Assembly (NCBI RefSeq): GCF_900102085.1
Contig: NZ_FMVM01000018.1
Coordinates: 107,119-171,118 of the forward strand
Length of the DNA: 64,000 nt
DNA from: Paenibacillus polysaccharolyticus
Lineage (GTDB): Bacteria; Bacillota; Bacilli; Paenibacillales; Paenibacillaceae
Direction of reading: 5' to 3'
The notes under the pieces are model-generated. The model saw only the letters and a list, made by a program, of their open reading frames with translations. It had not been told where the DNA came from and made no database searches. The translations under genes and the position numbers were made by a program. Each line of letters begins with the position of its first letter. Position 1 is the stretch's first letter. Positions 24,803 through 34,400 of this stretch are shown here, one piece after another.

Positions 24803-26568
24803 ATGTAACAGGATTTATAGGGCGCTTGTTTCGCTTTAAGCCTTATTTGTTTCTTATTAACGGTTTGTTATGGTGTATCTTTCATTCGCTTCCCCTAGCA
24901 ATGGGGCTTGGGATGCAGTGGTTCTTTGACCGGACATCAACAGGAAGGGCTGACTATATGTGGCTTGCTGTACCGCTCATTGTTATCGCGTTGTTCCGCT
25001 TGACCCGTGTAGGCACGTTCTTTGTCGCATTCCATGCTTGGGTGACCTATATGTATCATATTCAGGCCATTTTGCGGACGAATATGCTGGCTGGCATTAT
25101 GCGCTGGCCGGGACGGAATCTTCCTGCATCTCCAGGTGAAGCGATGAGTCGTTTCCGGGATGACGTCGATGAAGTGGTTGAATATATCGAATCCTGGGTG
25201 GATTTTTGGGGTCGATTGGTTTTTGCAGTGGTATCCATTGCGATCATGGCCAACATTAACTGGAAGATTACACTTGTTGCTGTTTTACCGCTTTTGGTGG
25301 TGACGCTTCTGAATAATCTCTCAGGTAATCGTGCAAGAAAGTATGCACAGGTTAATCGTGAAGCGACAGGTCGTATTACCAGTTTTATTGCCGAGACGTT
25401 TGGGGCTGTGCAGGCACTGAAGCTGGGTCAGGCAGAAGAGCATGTCTCCACACGGTTCAATCGGCTGAATGAAGAACGACGTCAGGCTGCCTTAAGAGAC
25501 AATCTGTTCAAGCAATGGATGAAGTCACTTAATCAGCATGTACTAAGTATATGTACCGGGCTTATTTTGTTAATGTGTGCTGCCGAAATGAAGGCGGGTC
25601 ACTTTACGGTGGGTGATTTTGCTTTATTTACGAGTTATCTCGTTAATATCGGGTTCAGCATTTCACTTTTCGGATACATGGTATTCCAGCATAAAAGACT
25701 CAAAGTGTCTTATGATCGGATGCGAACACTTTTTCGTCCAGGTGAAGAGGATCGGATTATGGAGAAACGGGAAATCTATCTTAATGAAGAGCCGCCAGAG
25801 CAAGTAAACGAAGCAAGAAATCCGAAGGAGAAATTGCGTGAACTTGAAGTGAATGGTCTTAGCTATCGCTATGAGCAATCTTCAAACGGTATACAAGACA
25901 TCAACTTCAAGCTGAAACAGGGACAATTTCTTGTCATTACTGGACGCATCGGTTCTGGTAAATCCACACTGGTTCGTACACTGCTTGGACTTCTGCCCAA
26001 GCAACAGGGTGAAATTCTCTGGAATGGAGAGCACGTAGATCCGGCAACATTTCTTATGCCACCTAGAGCTGCATATACGCCTCAAGTTCCAAGGCTGTTC
26101 AGTGACACGCTCAGAGAAAATATCGTTCAAGGTAAACAGGGAAATGTAGATCAAGCGCTGGAAAAAGCCATTCGACTGGCTGTTTTGGATAAAGATATCA
26201 AACAGTTGGTTGAAGGATTGGAAACACCTGTAGGACCAAGAGGTGTCATGTTATCCGGAGGTCAGATTCAGCGATCAGCAACAGCGCGAATGCTGATGAC
26301 CGAGGCAGATCTGTTTATCTTTGATGATCTGTCCAGTGCGCTTGATGTGGAAACAGAGCAGCTGGTCTGGGACGGACTCTTCAAAGAGAGAGAGGTCACA
26401 TGTATTGCCGTATCTCACCGCAAGGCCGCTCTTACCAAGGCAGATCACATTATCGTTATGAAAGATGGTCGTATTGAAGCTGAAGGAAACCTGGCCGATT
26501 TACTTGAAAGCAATGAAGAGATGCAGTTGCTATGGCAGGGAGAGCAGGTGCCAGTGAAGGCAGGGTAG
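24799..26568 (+). CDS. ABC exporter half-transporter, second subunit
   Basis: A 589-residue protein with a membrane domain (about 15-300) and a nucleotide-binding domain. Walker A is GRIGSGKST and the signature is canonical LSGGQIQ. Walker B is LFIFDDLSS, so the catalytic Glu is replaced by Asp. Combined with the degenerate LSAGE of its partner, this places both defects in the same composite ATP site, leaving one competent and one degenerate site as in heterodimeric exporters. It overlaps the upstream gene by 4 nt and is terminated at 26634-26681. Confidence 0.9.
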   Translation: MNVTGFIGRLFRFKPYLFLINGLLWCIFHSLPLAMGLGMQWFFDRTSTGRADYMWLAVPLIVIALFRLTRVGTFFVAFHAWVTYMYHIQAILRTNMLAGIMRWPGRNLPASPGEAMSRFRDDVDEVVEYIESWVDFWGRLVFAVVSIAIMANINWKITLVAVLPLLVVTLLNNLSGNRARKYAQVNREATGRITSFIAETFGAVQALKLGQAEEHVSTRFNRLNEERRQAALRDNLFKQWMKSLNQHVLSICTGLILLMCAAEMKAGHFTVGDFALFTSYLVNIGFSISLFGYMVFQHKRLKVSYDRMRTLFRPGEEDRIMEKREIYLNEEPPEQVNEARNPKEKLRELEVNGLSYRYEQSSNGIQDINFKLKQGQFLVITGRIGSGKSTLVRTLLGLLPKQQGEILWNGEHVDPATFLMPPRAAYTPQVPRLFSDTLRENIVQGKQGNVDQALEKAIRLAVLDKDIKQLVEGLETPVGPRGVMLSGGQIQRSATARMLMTEADLFIFDDLSSALDVETEQLVWDGLFKEREVTCIAVSHRKAALTKADHIIVMKDGRIEAEGNLADLLESNEEMQLLWQGEQVPVKAG

Positions 26569-26633
26569 TATAGGTTTTAACGAAACGGATAGAGCAGCAA
26601 TGTGATAATTCAGATGTTATATAAAATGACAAA

Positions 26634-26682
26634 AAACCGTACAGATCATGCCTGAATGCAGGCGTAGGATCTGTACGGTTTC
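26634..26682. terminator. bidirectional terminator
   Basis: AACCGTACAGATC pairs with GATCTGTACGGTT, with an inner TGCCTG/CAGGCG stem. It lies between the ABC operon and the convergent ctaB. Confidence 0.85.
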
Positions 26683-26729
26683 TTCACTTTTAATAAAGCC
26701 TGGTAGAAATATCTATTGTCTTATTTTCT

Positions 26730-27647
26730 TTAAGCAATCAAGGAATACGCAATGATAACTAAGAAAATGATAGTGATATGGTTAATGGAAAAAATAAACA
26801 TACGCTGTGACCATTTTTTGGTTTCTTTCTTGTCAAACGTAGCCACACTAAGAATAAGCCAAGCCAGACTTACCAGAAAAGCCACGATGGCAACAAACGG
26901 GCTCATTGGCCAGAACAGGAAGCTGGAAAGCAACAGCAATACCAGATAAACATTTGTTTGTACATAAGTACGTCCAATCCCTTTTACAACAGGTAACATC
27001 GGAACGCCTGCCGCCTTGTATTCATCGAAGCGACGAATAGCGATACCGTAGAAATGGGGCATTTGCCATAGTAACATCGTTACGACCAGTGCCCAGATTT
27101 CAAAGTGTCCAAGTTCCGGAGAGATGGCTGCCCATCCAATCAGCGGAGGAACAGCACCTGACAGACTACCTACCTCAGTGTTGTAAATCGTTGTACGTTT
27201 GGTCCACATCGTATATGGAATGACGTAAAGGAACAAACCAAGAAGGCCAAAAAAAGCGGCCGATGGAGATGCGATGTACAGCATAATCGCACCAATCAAC
27301 GTAATCGAAAACCCTAGAATCAGACCAGACTTGGTATCGACCCGCCCTGTAACGGTAGGACGTTTCTTCGTACGCTCCATAATCGCATCAATGTCCCGGT
27401 CATACAGATTGTTGAACACTCCAGCTGCTCCGATGATTAATGAAGAACCGAGAAATGATAGTAAAATCGGAACAATATTAGCAACGATAGATGCATCAAA
27501 TACATATAAAGCTAAACTTAAACCTGCAAACATGGCGATCAAGTTGGACTTGATGATTCCAATTTTGATCGTATCTAAAAATACTTTTGGAATCGAGCTG
27601 TACTCCAGGCTGATATTGGCTTGTGATTCATTATTTAATGTTTTCAA
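26730..27647 (-). CDS. ctaB: protoheme IX farnesyltransferase (heme O synthase)
   Basis: A 305-residue membrane prenyltransferase that adds a farnesyl group to heme B to make heme O for terminal oxidases. It has the UbiA-type Asp motif NNLYDRDIDAIMERTKKRP, the second conserved loop YTMWTKRT and LLWQMPHFYGIAIRR, with about nine membrane helices. GGAAGTGAG precedes the ATG on the minus strand. It is not next to ctaA or cytochrome oxidase genes here. Confidence 0.94.
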   Translation of the reverse strand: MKTLNNESQANISLEYSSIPKVFLDTIKIGIIKSNLIAMFAGLSLALYVFDASIVANIVPILLSFLGSSLIIGAAGVFNNLYDRDIDAIMERTKKRPTVTGRVDTKSGLILGFSITLIGAIMLYIASPSAAFFGLLGLFLYVIPYTMWTKRTTIYNTEVGSLSGAVPPLIGWAAISPELGHFEIWALVVTMLLWQMPHFYGIAIRRFDEYKAAGVPMLPVVKGIGRTYVQTNVYLVLLLLSSFLFWPMSPFVAIVAFLVSLAWLILSVATFDKKETKKWSQRMFIFSINHITIIFLVIIAYSLIA

Positions 27648-28080
27648 ATACTCACTTCCTATTGTTTGTACTTAATATAATATGTGTCCATTATATCATT
27701 CAATTCGCGTTGTGATTTAAATTACATTCTAGTATTTATAATAATGTCATTTGATTGTGAACAATTTAAAAACAAGAACTTTTTTAATTGTTAAAACAAC
27801 CGTTCTGTGCTACGCGCGTATTTTCGAAAGATTGTCATCGTTTAATTGTAGAAATGAAACAAAGATATTGCAAATACGAAATAATAACTGTATTGTAGAT
27901 ATAAGATATCTCTAATGGTCTTGTTCGAGAGACATAAAGTCTGGATTCCACTATCTGTTAGAAGGGACGCTATTATATATCTCACATGTCTTTGCTTCTT
28001 AAGTACCAAGTGTGCAGAAGAGAGAGAATATTTTTTTTGTTACTATTAGAGATATTAAATGTCTGGAAAGGGTGTTATAT
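27648..28080. other. A/T-rich intergenic region, no gene seen
   Basis: About 430 bp between divergent ctaB and the FAD oxidoreductase. It is A/T-rich with scattered -10-like sequences. I found no convincing ORF, hairpin terminator or known leader motif. A GTG-initiated extension of the oxidoreductase (from 28012) is not supported. Confidence 0.5.
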
Positions 28081-29001
28081 ATGAATGAAGATCGTAATGC
28101 ATTTGATGTCGTGATCGTGGGGGGAGGGCCTGCTGGACTTAACGCTTCGCTGGTACTTGGGAGAGCCCGGAAACAGGTACTTGTGATTGATGATCAAAAA
28201 CCTCGTAATTGGGTGACCCGAGAGACACACGGCTTTTTAACCAGAGATGGCGTAAGTCCGCAGGAATTCCGTAGAATTGCAAAAGAAGAGATCGCTGCGT
28301 ATCCTTCAGTGCAATTTGCATCTGATACCGTGATGGAGATTACCGGACAACATGGTGAGTTTGTTGTTAGAACAGTCGAAGGAAAGCAGTATGACGCGAA
28401 AAAGGTTTTATTTGCTGTTGGTAAAAGAGATTTACCTTTGGAGATTACAGGTTTATCTGAAGTCTACGGAAAAAGCGCATTTGTCTGCCCGTACTGTGAT
28501 GGATGGGAACTCAGGAATCGGGAGCTTGTCATCATTACCAGCGCCAACCATGCATTACATATGGCTAAATTAATCTCCGGCTGGACAAGTCAGTTTACGC
28601 TGTGCATCCAAGATGATAATCCTTTAGAAGCAGAACAGAAGCAAGATCTTTCACATCATGGGGTGCAGGTTTATGAAGCTCCTATTCAATCGATCAGATC
28701 GGAGGATGGAATGGTAAGCGCAGTTGAACTGAGTGATGGAACATTGATTCCTTGTACGGGCATCTTCTTCCAGCCAAAGCTTCAGACGGGTTCAGATTTG
28801 CCCAAAGTCATAGGTTGTGAGATGACGGAGACAGGAACCATCGTCGTTGATGCACAAGGAAGAACATCTGTCCCTGGTGTGTTTAGTGCTGGAGATGCCG
28901 CATCTGAACTGTATCAGGCGATCACGGCGGCATCGTTAGGTGCATTAACCGCTGTTAGCATTAACAATGAGTTAAACGTTGAAGCTTGGGATTTTAACTA
29001 A
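28081..29001 (+). CDS. FAD-dependent thioredoxin reductase-like oxidoreductase
   Basis: A 306-residue two-domain flavoprotein. The FAD motif GGGPAG is at 14-19, the redox pair C136-PY-C139 is followed by DGWE, and the C-terminal FAD motif is GVFSAGDA. The CPYCDG form, rather than CATCDG, puts it near the broader thioredoxin reductase-like oxidoreductases, some of which oxidise or reduce small-molecule thiols. GAAAGGG lies upstream of the ATG at 28081. The NADPH-domain motif is poorly matched (ITSANHALH), so the electron donor is uncertain. Confidence 0.82.
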   Translation: MNEDRNAFDVVIVGGGPAGLNASLVLGRARKQVLVIDDQKPRNWVTRETHGFLTRDGVSPQEFRRIAKEEIAAYPSVQFASDTVMEITGQHGEFVVRTVEGKQYDAKKVLFAVGKRDLPLEITGLSEVYGKSAFVCPYCDGWELRNRELVIITSANHALHMAKLISGWTSQFTLCIQDDNPLEAEQKQDLSHHGVQVYEAPIQSIRSEDGMVSAVELSDGTLIPCTGIFFQPKLQTGSDLPKVIGCEMTETGTIVVDAQGRTSVPGVFSAGDAASELYQAITAASLGALTAVSINNELNVEAWDFN

Positions 29002-29020
29002 AGCGTAAATACACGAAGTG

Positions 29021-29068
29021 AAGCCGCCAGCTAATTCTCGATTACAAGTCGATAAGGCTGACGGTTTT
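29021..29068 (+). terminator. possible terminator after the oxidoreductase
   Basis: AAGCCGCCAGC and GCTGACGGTTTT pair with one mismatch and a further CGA/TCG inside. The T run is short. Confidence 0.5.
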
Positions 29069-29127
29069 ACTTATGTCTCTATATAGTAGGGAAGTGTTAT
29101 TTTTTCGTAAAATTTAAAATAAAAGCA

Positions 29128-29178
29128 TTGACATGTTGCCCGCGAGCGACTTTAATTATATAGACCGATTGTTATAAT
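29128..29178 (+). promoter_or_regulatory. promoter and LmrA/YxaF-like operator of the tetR-MFS pair
   Basis: TTGACA (29128-29133), a 17-nt spacer and TTTAAT (29151-29156). It is followed directly by TATAGACCGATTGTTATA, which resembles the TAGACC-containing boxes bound by LmrA/YxaF repressors. Autoregulation is inferred. Confidence 0.6.
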
Positions 29179-29200
29179 TTATTGAAGGAAGTGGCTTTCT

Positions 29201-29788
29201 TTGAGTGAAAAGTCGAATGCCAGAGATCTTATTGTTGGCACAGCAGCGAGACTTTTTTTTTCACAAGGGTATCATGCGACCGGTCTGAATCAGATCATTA
29301 AGGAGAGTAACACGCCGAAAGGTTCGTTATATCATTATTTTCCTAAGGGGAAAGAAGAGCTGGCTCTCGAATGCATTCAATCAGCCAATGCCCATATCTT
29401 GCAAAGGTTCGAGGAAATTTTTGCAGCCCATGAGACGACTGCAGAAGGCATTCGGCAATTCATTTATGAAACAGCGAATGAAGCCGAGGCCTGTGGTTAT
29501 ACGGGGTTTCTGCCATTCAGCTTCTGGGCTGCTGTAGAGACTTCCTGTATTAGTCAACAGTTGCGCACAGCTTCACAGAACGTTTTTGCGGGTTGGCAGG
29601 ATATCATTGCAAGGCATCTCATGTTGGACGGTATTGGTGAAGAGAAGGCTCGTGAGACGGCACTGCTCGTTATTTCTTTAATGGAAGGTGCATTGATCAT
29701 CACACTGACCAATCAGGATAAACAGCCGATGCTGACGGCTGCGGATTATTTGTCAGTTGTAGCGAAGAATGTCCAGCAGCATCAATAG
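29201..29788 (+). CDS. TetR family repressor, LmrA/YxaF-like
   Basis: A 195-residue regulator. The helix-turn-helix spans about residues 25-50 (ATGLNQIIKESNTPKGSLYHYFPKGKEEL), followed by an all-helical ligand-binding domain like that of LmrA/YxaF. It starts with TTG at 29201, preceded by AAGGAAG. It is co-directional with the drug-efflux MFS gene 58 nt downstream, the classic layout of a repressor controlling its own pump. The TAGACC operator overlaps the start of transcription. Confidence 0.88.
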   Translation: MSEKSNARDLIVGTAARLFFSQGYHATGLNQIIKESNTPKGSLYHYFPKGKEELALECIQSANAHILQRFEEIFAAHETTAEGIRQFIYETANEAEACGYTGFLPFSFWAAVETSCISQQLRTASQNVFAGWQDIIARHLMLDGIGEEKARETALLVISLMEGALIITLTNQDKQPMLTAADYLSVVAKNVQQHQ

Positions 29789-29846
29789 TTGTACCAAGAG
29801 AAAGAGAAAATAGAAATCGCAGGATATGTTTGAGGAGGATGGGATC

Positions 29847-31340
29847 GTGGAGGCTTCCATGAAGGCTGGTACAGCAAAAGACCAGCAAGAAACACAGCAA
29901 TATAAGGTATTTCCGATTTTGTTTGCCATGCTACTGAGCGGGTTTATCGGTTTGTTTGGTGAAACGGCTTTGAATGTCGCTTTGACACCACTAATGGGTC
30001 TGCTTGAGGTTGGACCAACTACGATTCAATGGTTAACTACAGGATACCTGCTCGTCCTGGGTGTTCTGGTACCAGTTTCAGGATTGTTATTGCAATGGTT
30101 TACGACCAGACAGTTGTTCACAACGTCGCTTATTTTCTCGATTGCAGGAACATTGGTTGCTGCACTGGCACCCAGCTTCGAAATTTTGCTCGTAGCCCGC
30201 GTGTTACAAGCGGTGGGAACGGCACTGTTGCTCCCGTTAATGTTTAATACGATACTGGTGATCTTCCCTATTGAAAAGCGTGGAGCGGCGATGGGTTTGA
30301 TTGGTCTCGTTATTATGTTTGCACCAGCAAGCGGCCCGAGTATTTCAGGTCTGATTCTGGCTAACTTGAGCTGGCACTGGATTTTCTGGATTTCATTGCC
30401 GTTCTTCCTGATCTCCTTGGTATGTGGGTTATTGTTCCTGCCGAACATTTCCAAATTGACCAAGCCTAAGATTGATGTGTTGTCGATTGTTCTGTCCACT
30501 CTTGGCTTTGGTGGGATCGTATATGGCTTCAGTAGTGCAGGTGGACATGGTGAATCTGGCGGAGGCTGGACCAGCCCGGTTGTTATTGCCACATTGGCCA
30601 TTGGTATCGTTGCATTGCTCTTGTTCAGTATCCGTCAATTAAGTATGAAAGAGCCAGTGATGAATCTAAGAGCGTTCAGATATCCGATGTTTACGACAGG
30701 ACTGCTTCTAGTCTTCATCTGTATGATGATGATTCTGTCGTCCATGCTGATCTTGCCGATGTATTTACAGCAGGGAATGGCTGTTACACCACTTACTGCC
30801 GGACTCGTTTTATTACCAGGTAGTTTGCTGAATGGATTTTTGTCTCCGGTGATGGGACGATTGTTTGATAAGTTTGGTCCGAGATGGCTCGTTATTATCG
30901 GGATGTCGGTCGTTGCGGTTGTCTTGTTCCTGTACACAGGTATCGAAGCAACAACACCTCTGTTCCAGATTATTATGCTGCATGTGTTCATGATGATTGG
31001 TATTTCAATGGTGATGATGCCTGCACAGACGAACGGATTGAATCAGTTGCCGCGTGAGTTTTACCCTCACGGTACGGCGATTATGAATACACTTCAACAG
31101 GTATCCGGTGCGATTGGTACAGCTGTTGCCGTAAGTATTTTGAGTGCTGGACAGACGCGGTTCCTGAGCAGTGTTGAGAATCCGCAAAGTCCGGAAAATA
31201 TCCTTGCAGGATTCACATCAGGTGTACAGAATGCGTTTGTCTTTGCGCTTGTTCTGGCCCTCGTTGGGTTTGTTATTGCTTTATTTGTAAAAAGAGTGAA
31301 GGTTGGATCGGCTGACAAACAACAGAGTCCGATGCACTAA
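29847..31340 (+). CDS. MFS drug exporter, DHA2 (EmrB/QacA, LmrB-like)
   Basis: About 497 residues with 14 predicted membrane segments. Motif C-like GPSISGLI and the FDKFGPRW loop support the DHA2 family, which exports drugs such as lincomycin using the proton gradient. GAGGAGG lies 8 nt before the GTG at 29847; the upstream ATG at 29826 precedes that ribosome site and is rejected. The preceding TetR gene is its probable repressor. Confidence 0.87.
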   Translation: MEASMKAGTAKDQQETQQYKVFPILFAMLLSGFIGLFGETALNVALTPLMGLLEVGPTTIQWLTTGYLLVLGVLVPVSGLLLQWFTTRQLFTTSLIFSIAGTLVAALAPSFEILLVARVLQAVGTALLLPLMFNTILVIFPIEKRGAAMGLIGLVIMFAPASGPSISGLILANLSWHWIFWISLPFFLISLVCGLLFLPNISKLTKPKIDVLSIVLSTLGFGGIVYGFSSAGGHGESGGGWTSPVVIATLAIGIVALLLFSIRQLSMKEPVMNLRAFRYPMFTTGLLLVFICMMMILSSMLILPMYLQQGMAVTPLTAGLVLLPGSLLNGFLSPVMGRLFDKFGPRWLVIIGMSVVAVVLFLYTGIEATTPLFQIIMLHVFMMIGISMVMMPAQTNGLNQLPREFYPHGTAIMNTLQQVSGAIGTAVAVSILSAGQTRFLSSVENPQSPENILAGFTSGVQNAFVFALVLALVGFVIALFVKRVKVGSADKQQSPMH

Positions 31341-31357
31341 AATGAAATGAATCATTG

Positions 31358-31400
31358 AAAAGAGCGATGTTCCCTAATGCAAGGGAACATCGCTCTTTTG
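31358..31400. terminator. bidirectional terminator
   Basis: AAAAGAGCGATGTTCCCT pairs perfectly with AGGGAACATCGCTCTTTT, loop AATGCA, between convergent genes. Confidence 0.92.
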
Positions 31401-31454
31401 TTTACTTTCCGGAACTACCTTTTCGGATGATTACTGGTATTTCGCCCGGATTAA

Positions 31455-32435
31455 TTATTTCTTAACAATCTGAAGGATTTCATCAGCTACAATGTCCGGG
31501 TGGTATTGATGAATGTAATGCTCCGTATCTTTGACAGTAATTTGTTTGGACAACGTTGACCATGATTTGAATTCACTCTGAGTTTTCACCCAATCTGGTT
31601 CCGGTTTACCAAAGTAATCTGCGGTCAGAATTGTGAGAGGGACGGATAAGGGATGCTTATTGGCAATCACCGTTTTGGCATTCCGTTGCGTTTCACGTAA
31701 CTCATCAATCGTGTTAGCATTGCCATAGTTCAGAAGTAGCGCCGTTTTATCTACTTTTCTCAAATCCTCTGGTACCAGTTTTAATTCATTGCGATTGGCA
31801 TTAGAGGCGTCAACGACAGCCGGGACTTGCATACTTAGCCGGAAAAGTCCGGTTTTGATACGGAATTGATTCGCGAAACCACCAATCGTATCTGCCAGGT
31901 TATCCTGACCCGTTGCGTAGAATTCAGGATTGCCACCGTCGATCATCACAATACCTTTTACCAAGTCAGGATACTTCTGTGCGAATCGAAGGGTCTCCAA
32001 TGAACCAAGGGAGTGAGCAACGAGCACGTAAGGTGGTTTTTGGCCGGAAACCTGTAGCAATTCATGCAATTCGTCCGCTACCGTGTCTACATCCCGTTTC
32101 TTATCGGTTCTGTCACTGTATCCATAGCCGAAGCGGTCGTATACAGCGAATTTCGTATCTGGGGCAAGCTTTTCATATAAAGGATAATAGTCTACATAAG
32201 GATCAGCTGTTCCCCAACCTGAGGCAAGAACGACGGTTACATCGCCTTCTCCCCCTGTATACAGGTGCATTTTATCTCCATGTACTTCATACAGTTTACC
32301 CGGAGGTGTAAATGTTTTTTCATCTTGTGAAGAACTGATCTGCTGATAGATCAATCCGGTACTTAATAGAATAATAATCAGTGACAGGTCGAATATCAGA
32401 AATTTAACAAGTCTTTTACGCCATTTTTTGCTCAT
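31455..32435 (-). CDS. membrane-anchored alpha/beta hydrolase
   Basis: A 326-residue protein with one N-terminal membrane segment (about 12-32) that exports and anchors the domain outside the cell. The catalytic nucleophile is in AHSLGS, the oxyanion region is VLASGWGTADP, and a C-terminal DTEHYIHQ supplies the histidine. The fold is clear; the substrate (ester, lactone or peptide) is not. It is monocistronic, with no informative neighbours. Confidence 0.82.
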   Translation of the reverse strand: MSKKWRKRLVKFLIFDLSLIIILLSTGLIYQQISSSQDEKTFTPPGKLYEVHGDKMHLYTGGEGDVTVVLASGWGTADPYVDYYPLYEKLAPDTKFAVYDRFGYGYSDRTDKKRDVDTVADELHELLQVSGQKPPYVLVAHSLGSLETLRFAQKYPDLVKGIVMIDGGNPEFYATGQDNLADTIGGFANQFRIKTGLFRLSMQVPAVVDASNANRNELKLVPEDLRKVDKTALLLNYGNANTIDELRETQRNAKTVIANKHPLSVPLTILTADYFGKPEPDWVKTQSEFKSWSTLSKQITVKDTEHYIHQYHPDIVADEILQIVKK

Positions 32436-32643
32436 GGTAGCTCACACTCTCTCTTGTTTTTTCTATATCATATAAGCCCAGTCTTATACGAGTGGAAACA
32501 GTATCTTAATTCTAGCTTAACGGCATCGTAGTTCCTCTGGTTCATACAAAATTGAATATCGGCAAGCGTTGAATTAAGATGAAGTAAGATTAGCATTTCT
32601 CCACAAGACTAGCCATGGAATATGGAGAACAGAAGGGTGAAAT

Positions 32644-33621
32644 ATGACGAAATACGAAAATCAGATTCCAACGACCGCCGGAATGAGCATCAAGTCACTC
32701 ACAAGTATATTGAGAGATTCCATGCGCAGACATGTAGAACGGAGGCCGTCAGGGAATATACCTATGGAACACTATCAACCTGCTACAACAGAGGGGGTGT
32801 CTGAACATTCACAGGTGACATGGTTTGGACACTCGGCTTTTCTGCTCGAAATCGAAGGTCACAGACTACTCTTTGACCCCATGTTGGGTGACAGGCCGTC
32901 ACCCGTGTCGTGGGTTGGAACGAAACGTTTCCGCAAGGATTTGCCTATGCAGCCTGAAAACTTTCCTACTTTGGATGCAATTGTAATCTCTCATGATCAT
33001 TATGATCACCTTGATGCTTCTTCTATTCGAAAATTAAAAAGCAAGACCAATCGTTTTATCGTTCCACTCGGTGTACGCAAACGCTTAATCAAATGGGGAG
33101 TGCCAGCGGACCAGATTACAGAGCATCAATGGGGGGATGAATTCTCCTTCAAGGGTTTAACATTCGCTTGTGCACCTGCTCGTCACTTCTCAGGAAGAGG
33201 ATTATTTGATCGGGATTCGACGTTATGGTGCTCATGGGTTATTGTCGGGCGGGAAACGAAAGTGTTTTTCAGTGGAGACAGCGGTTACGGTCCACACTTC
33301 AAGGAGATTGGAAGCAAGTATGGACCGTTTGATCTGACCTTGATGGAATGTGGCCAATATGACGAACGCTGGTCCAACATTCATATGATGCCTGAAGAAA
33401 CGGTACAAGCCCATCTGGATGTGGGCGGAAATGTATTGATTCCGATTCATTGGGGGGCATTCACACTTGCCTATCATGCCTGGAACGAACCAGCTGAACG
33501 GGTAACTCGCGCCGCACGGGCCTTGAATGTATCTGTCATTACACCGGTCATAGGCGAGACGGTTATGTTGAGTAATGTAGCTCATGCTACTCGGTCATGG
33601 TGGAGAAGAAATCAGGAGTAA
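32644..33621 (+). CDS. MBL-fold metallo-hydrolase (NAPE-PLD/UlaG-like)
   Basis: A 325-residue zinc hydrolase. The metal motif SHDHYDHLD is present, preceded by WFGHSAFLLEIEG and followed by FFSGDSGYG and IPIHWGAF. These motifs place it with the N-acyl-phosphatidylethanolamine phospholipase D-like group. The first 60 residues are basic and variable, which might reach the membrane surface. GAAGGGTGA precedes the ATG. The physiological substrate is unknown. Confidence 0.82.
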   Translation: MTKYENQIPTTAGMSIKSLTSILRDSMRRHVERRPSGNIPMEHYQPATTEGVSEHSQVTWFGHSAFLLEIEGHRLLFDPMLGDRPSPVSWVGTKRFRKDLPMQPENFPTLDAIVISHDHYDHLDASSIRKLKSKTNRFIVPLGVRKRLIKWGVPADQITEHQWGDEFSFKGLTFACAPARHFSGRGLFDRDSTLWCSWVIVGRETKVFFSGDSGYGPHFKEIGSKYGPFDLTLMECGQYDERWSNIHMMPEETVQAHLDVGGNVLIPIHWGAFTLAYHAWNEPAERVTRAARALNVSVITPVIGETVMLSNVAHATRSWWRRNQE

Positions 33622-33638
33622 CGTTTTTAAACAAAGCT

Positions 33639-33672
33639 AGCGTTCGCTCATTAGATGAGTGGACGCTTTTGT
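33639..33672. terminator. bidirectional terminator
   Basis: AGCGTTCGCTCAT and ATGAGTGGACGCTTTT pair around TAG, between the MBL gene and convergent lysE. Confidence 0.8.
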
Positions 33673-33679
33673 TTTAGTT

Positions 33680-34270
33680 TTATGTGATCAACGAAACCGC
33701 GGTCCAGATCAATAAAAGACCCATAACGATATTAAAAGGGCGTTCATATTTTAACAGGAACCGTTGAAATAAACGTCCACCCAATGCCCATGTCAGATTC
33801 GCACTTATTCCAATCAGGGTGAGCAGTAACGAATACCCTAAGAGTTGATGATGTGACTGCGCGTGGGGCAGGACAAACACGGATAAAGCTGTAAGCGCGT
33901 ATAGAATAACCTTCGGATTAATCAGTTGAAGGCTGAATCCGAACCAAAATGAATAACGGGTCTTTTTCGAATTGTGCTCTGGCTCACTCTTGGAAGATGT
34001 GCTCCTCATGATTTTGAAAGCCAGATAGAGCATGTAGATACATCCGAATACATTGAGGAACGGGGTGATGGCCGGAATGTATTGATATAGAGCAAGGTTG
34101 AAATAACTGGATAACATCATGATCAGAAGGCATCCGGCAGCGACTCCACGAATATAAGGAAACGTGCTTCTGAATCCATGCTCCCTCGCACGGGTCATGG
34201 AGATGATATTGTTGGGACCGGGTGTAAAAGAAGAAATCATTGCGTACGTTACTAAAGATAAAATATCCAT
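33680..34270 (-). CDS. LysE family amino acid exporter
   Basis: A 196-residue membrane protein with six hydrophobic segments and the N-terminal family motif SSFTPGPNNIISMTRAREHG. LysE/RhtB proteins export amino acids or related metabolites. AAGGAGAGC precedes the ATG. It diverges from an XRE-cupin regulator at 34401, a common LysE pairing in which the regulator controls the exporter in response to its substrate. Confidence 0.88.
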   Translation of the reverse strand: MDILSLVTYAMISSFTPGPNNIISMTRAREHGFRSTFPYIRGVAAGCLLIMMLSSYFNLALYQYIPAITPFLNVFGCIYMLYLAFKIMRSTSSKSEPEHNSKKTRYSFWFGFSLQLINPKVILYALTALSVFVLPHAQSHHQLLGYSLLLTLIGISANLTWALGGRLFQRFLLKYERPFNIVMGLLLIWTAVSLIT

Positions 34271-34298
34271 ATGCTCTCCTTGTGGGTATATATTGTAT

Positions 34299-34327
34299 GT
34301 TATAATGAACTATATGGTCGTTATAAC
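34299..34327. promoter_or_regulatory. inverted repeat between lysE-like and xre-cupin genes
   Basis: GTTATAA (34299-34305) and TTATAAC (34321-34327) are exact inverted repeats. A second symmetric element, TGTGCTATATAGTGCACA, follows at about 34353-34370. Either may be bound by the XRE-cupin regulator. Confidence 0.45.
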
Positions 34328-34400
34328 GCATGTATGTTTTAATTGTAAAATATGTGCTATATAGTGCACAAGAGGGCGCGAGGAGAGAGGTGTATTTTGG

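Noticed and set aside
22772..26568. Lanthipeptide or other modified-peptide cluster
   Set aside because: The micro-ORFs contain Cys, Ser and Thr and precede ABC exporters, but no modification enzyme, protease domain or immunity gene is present; efflux attenuation explains the layout better.
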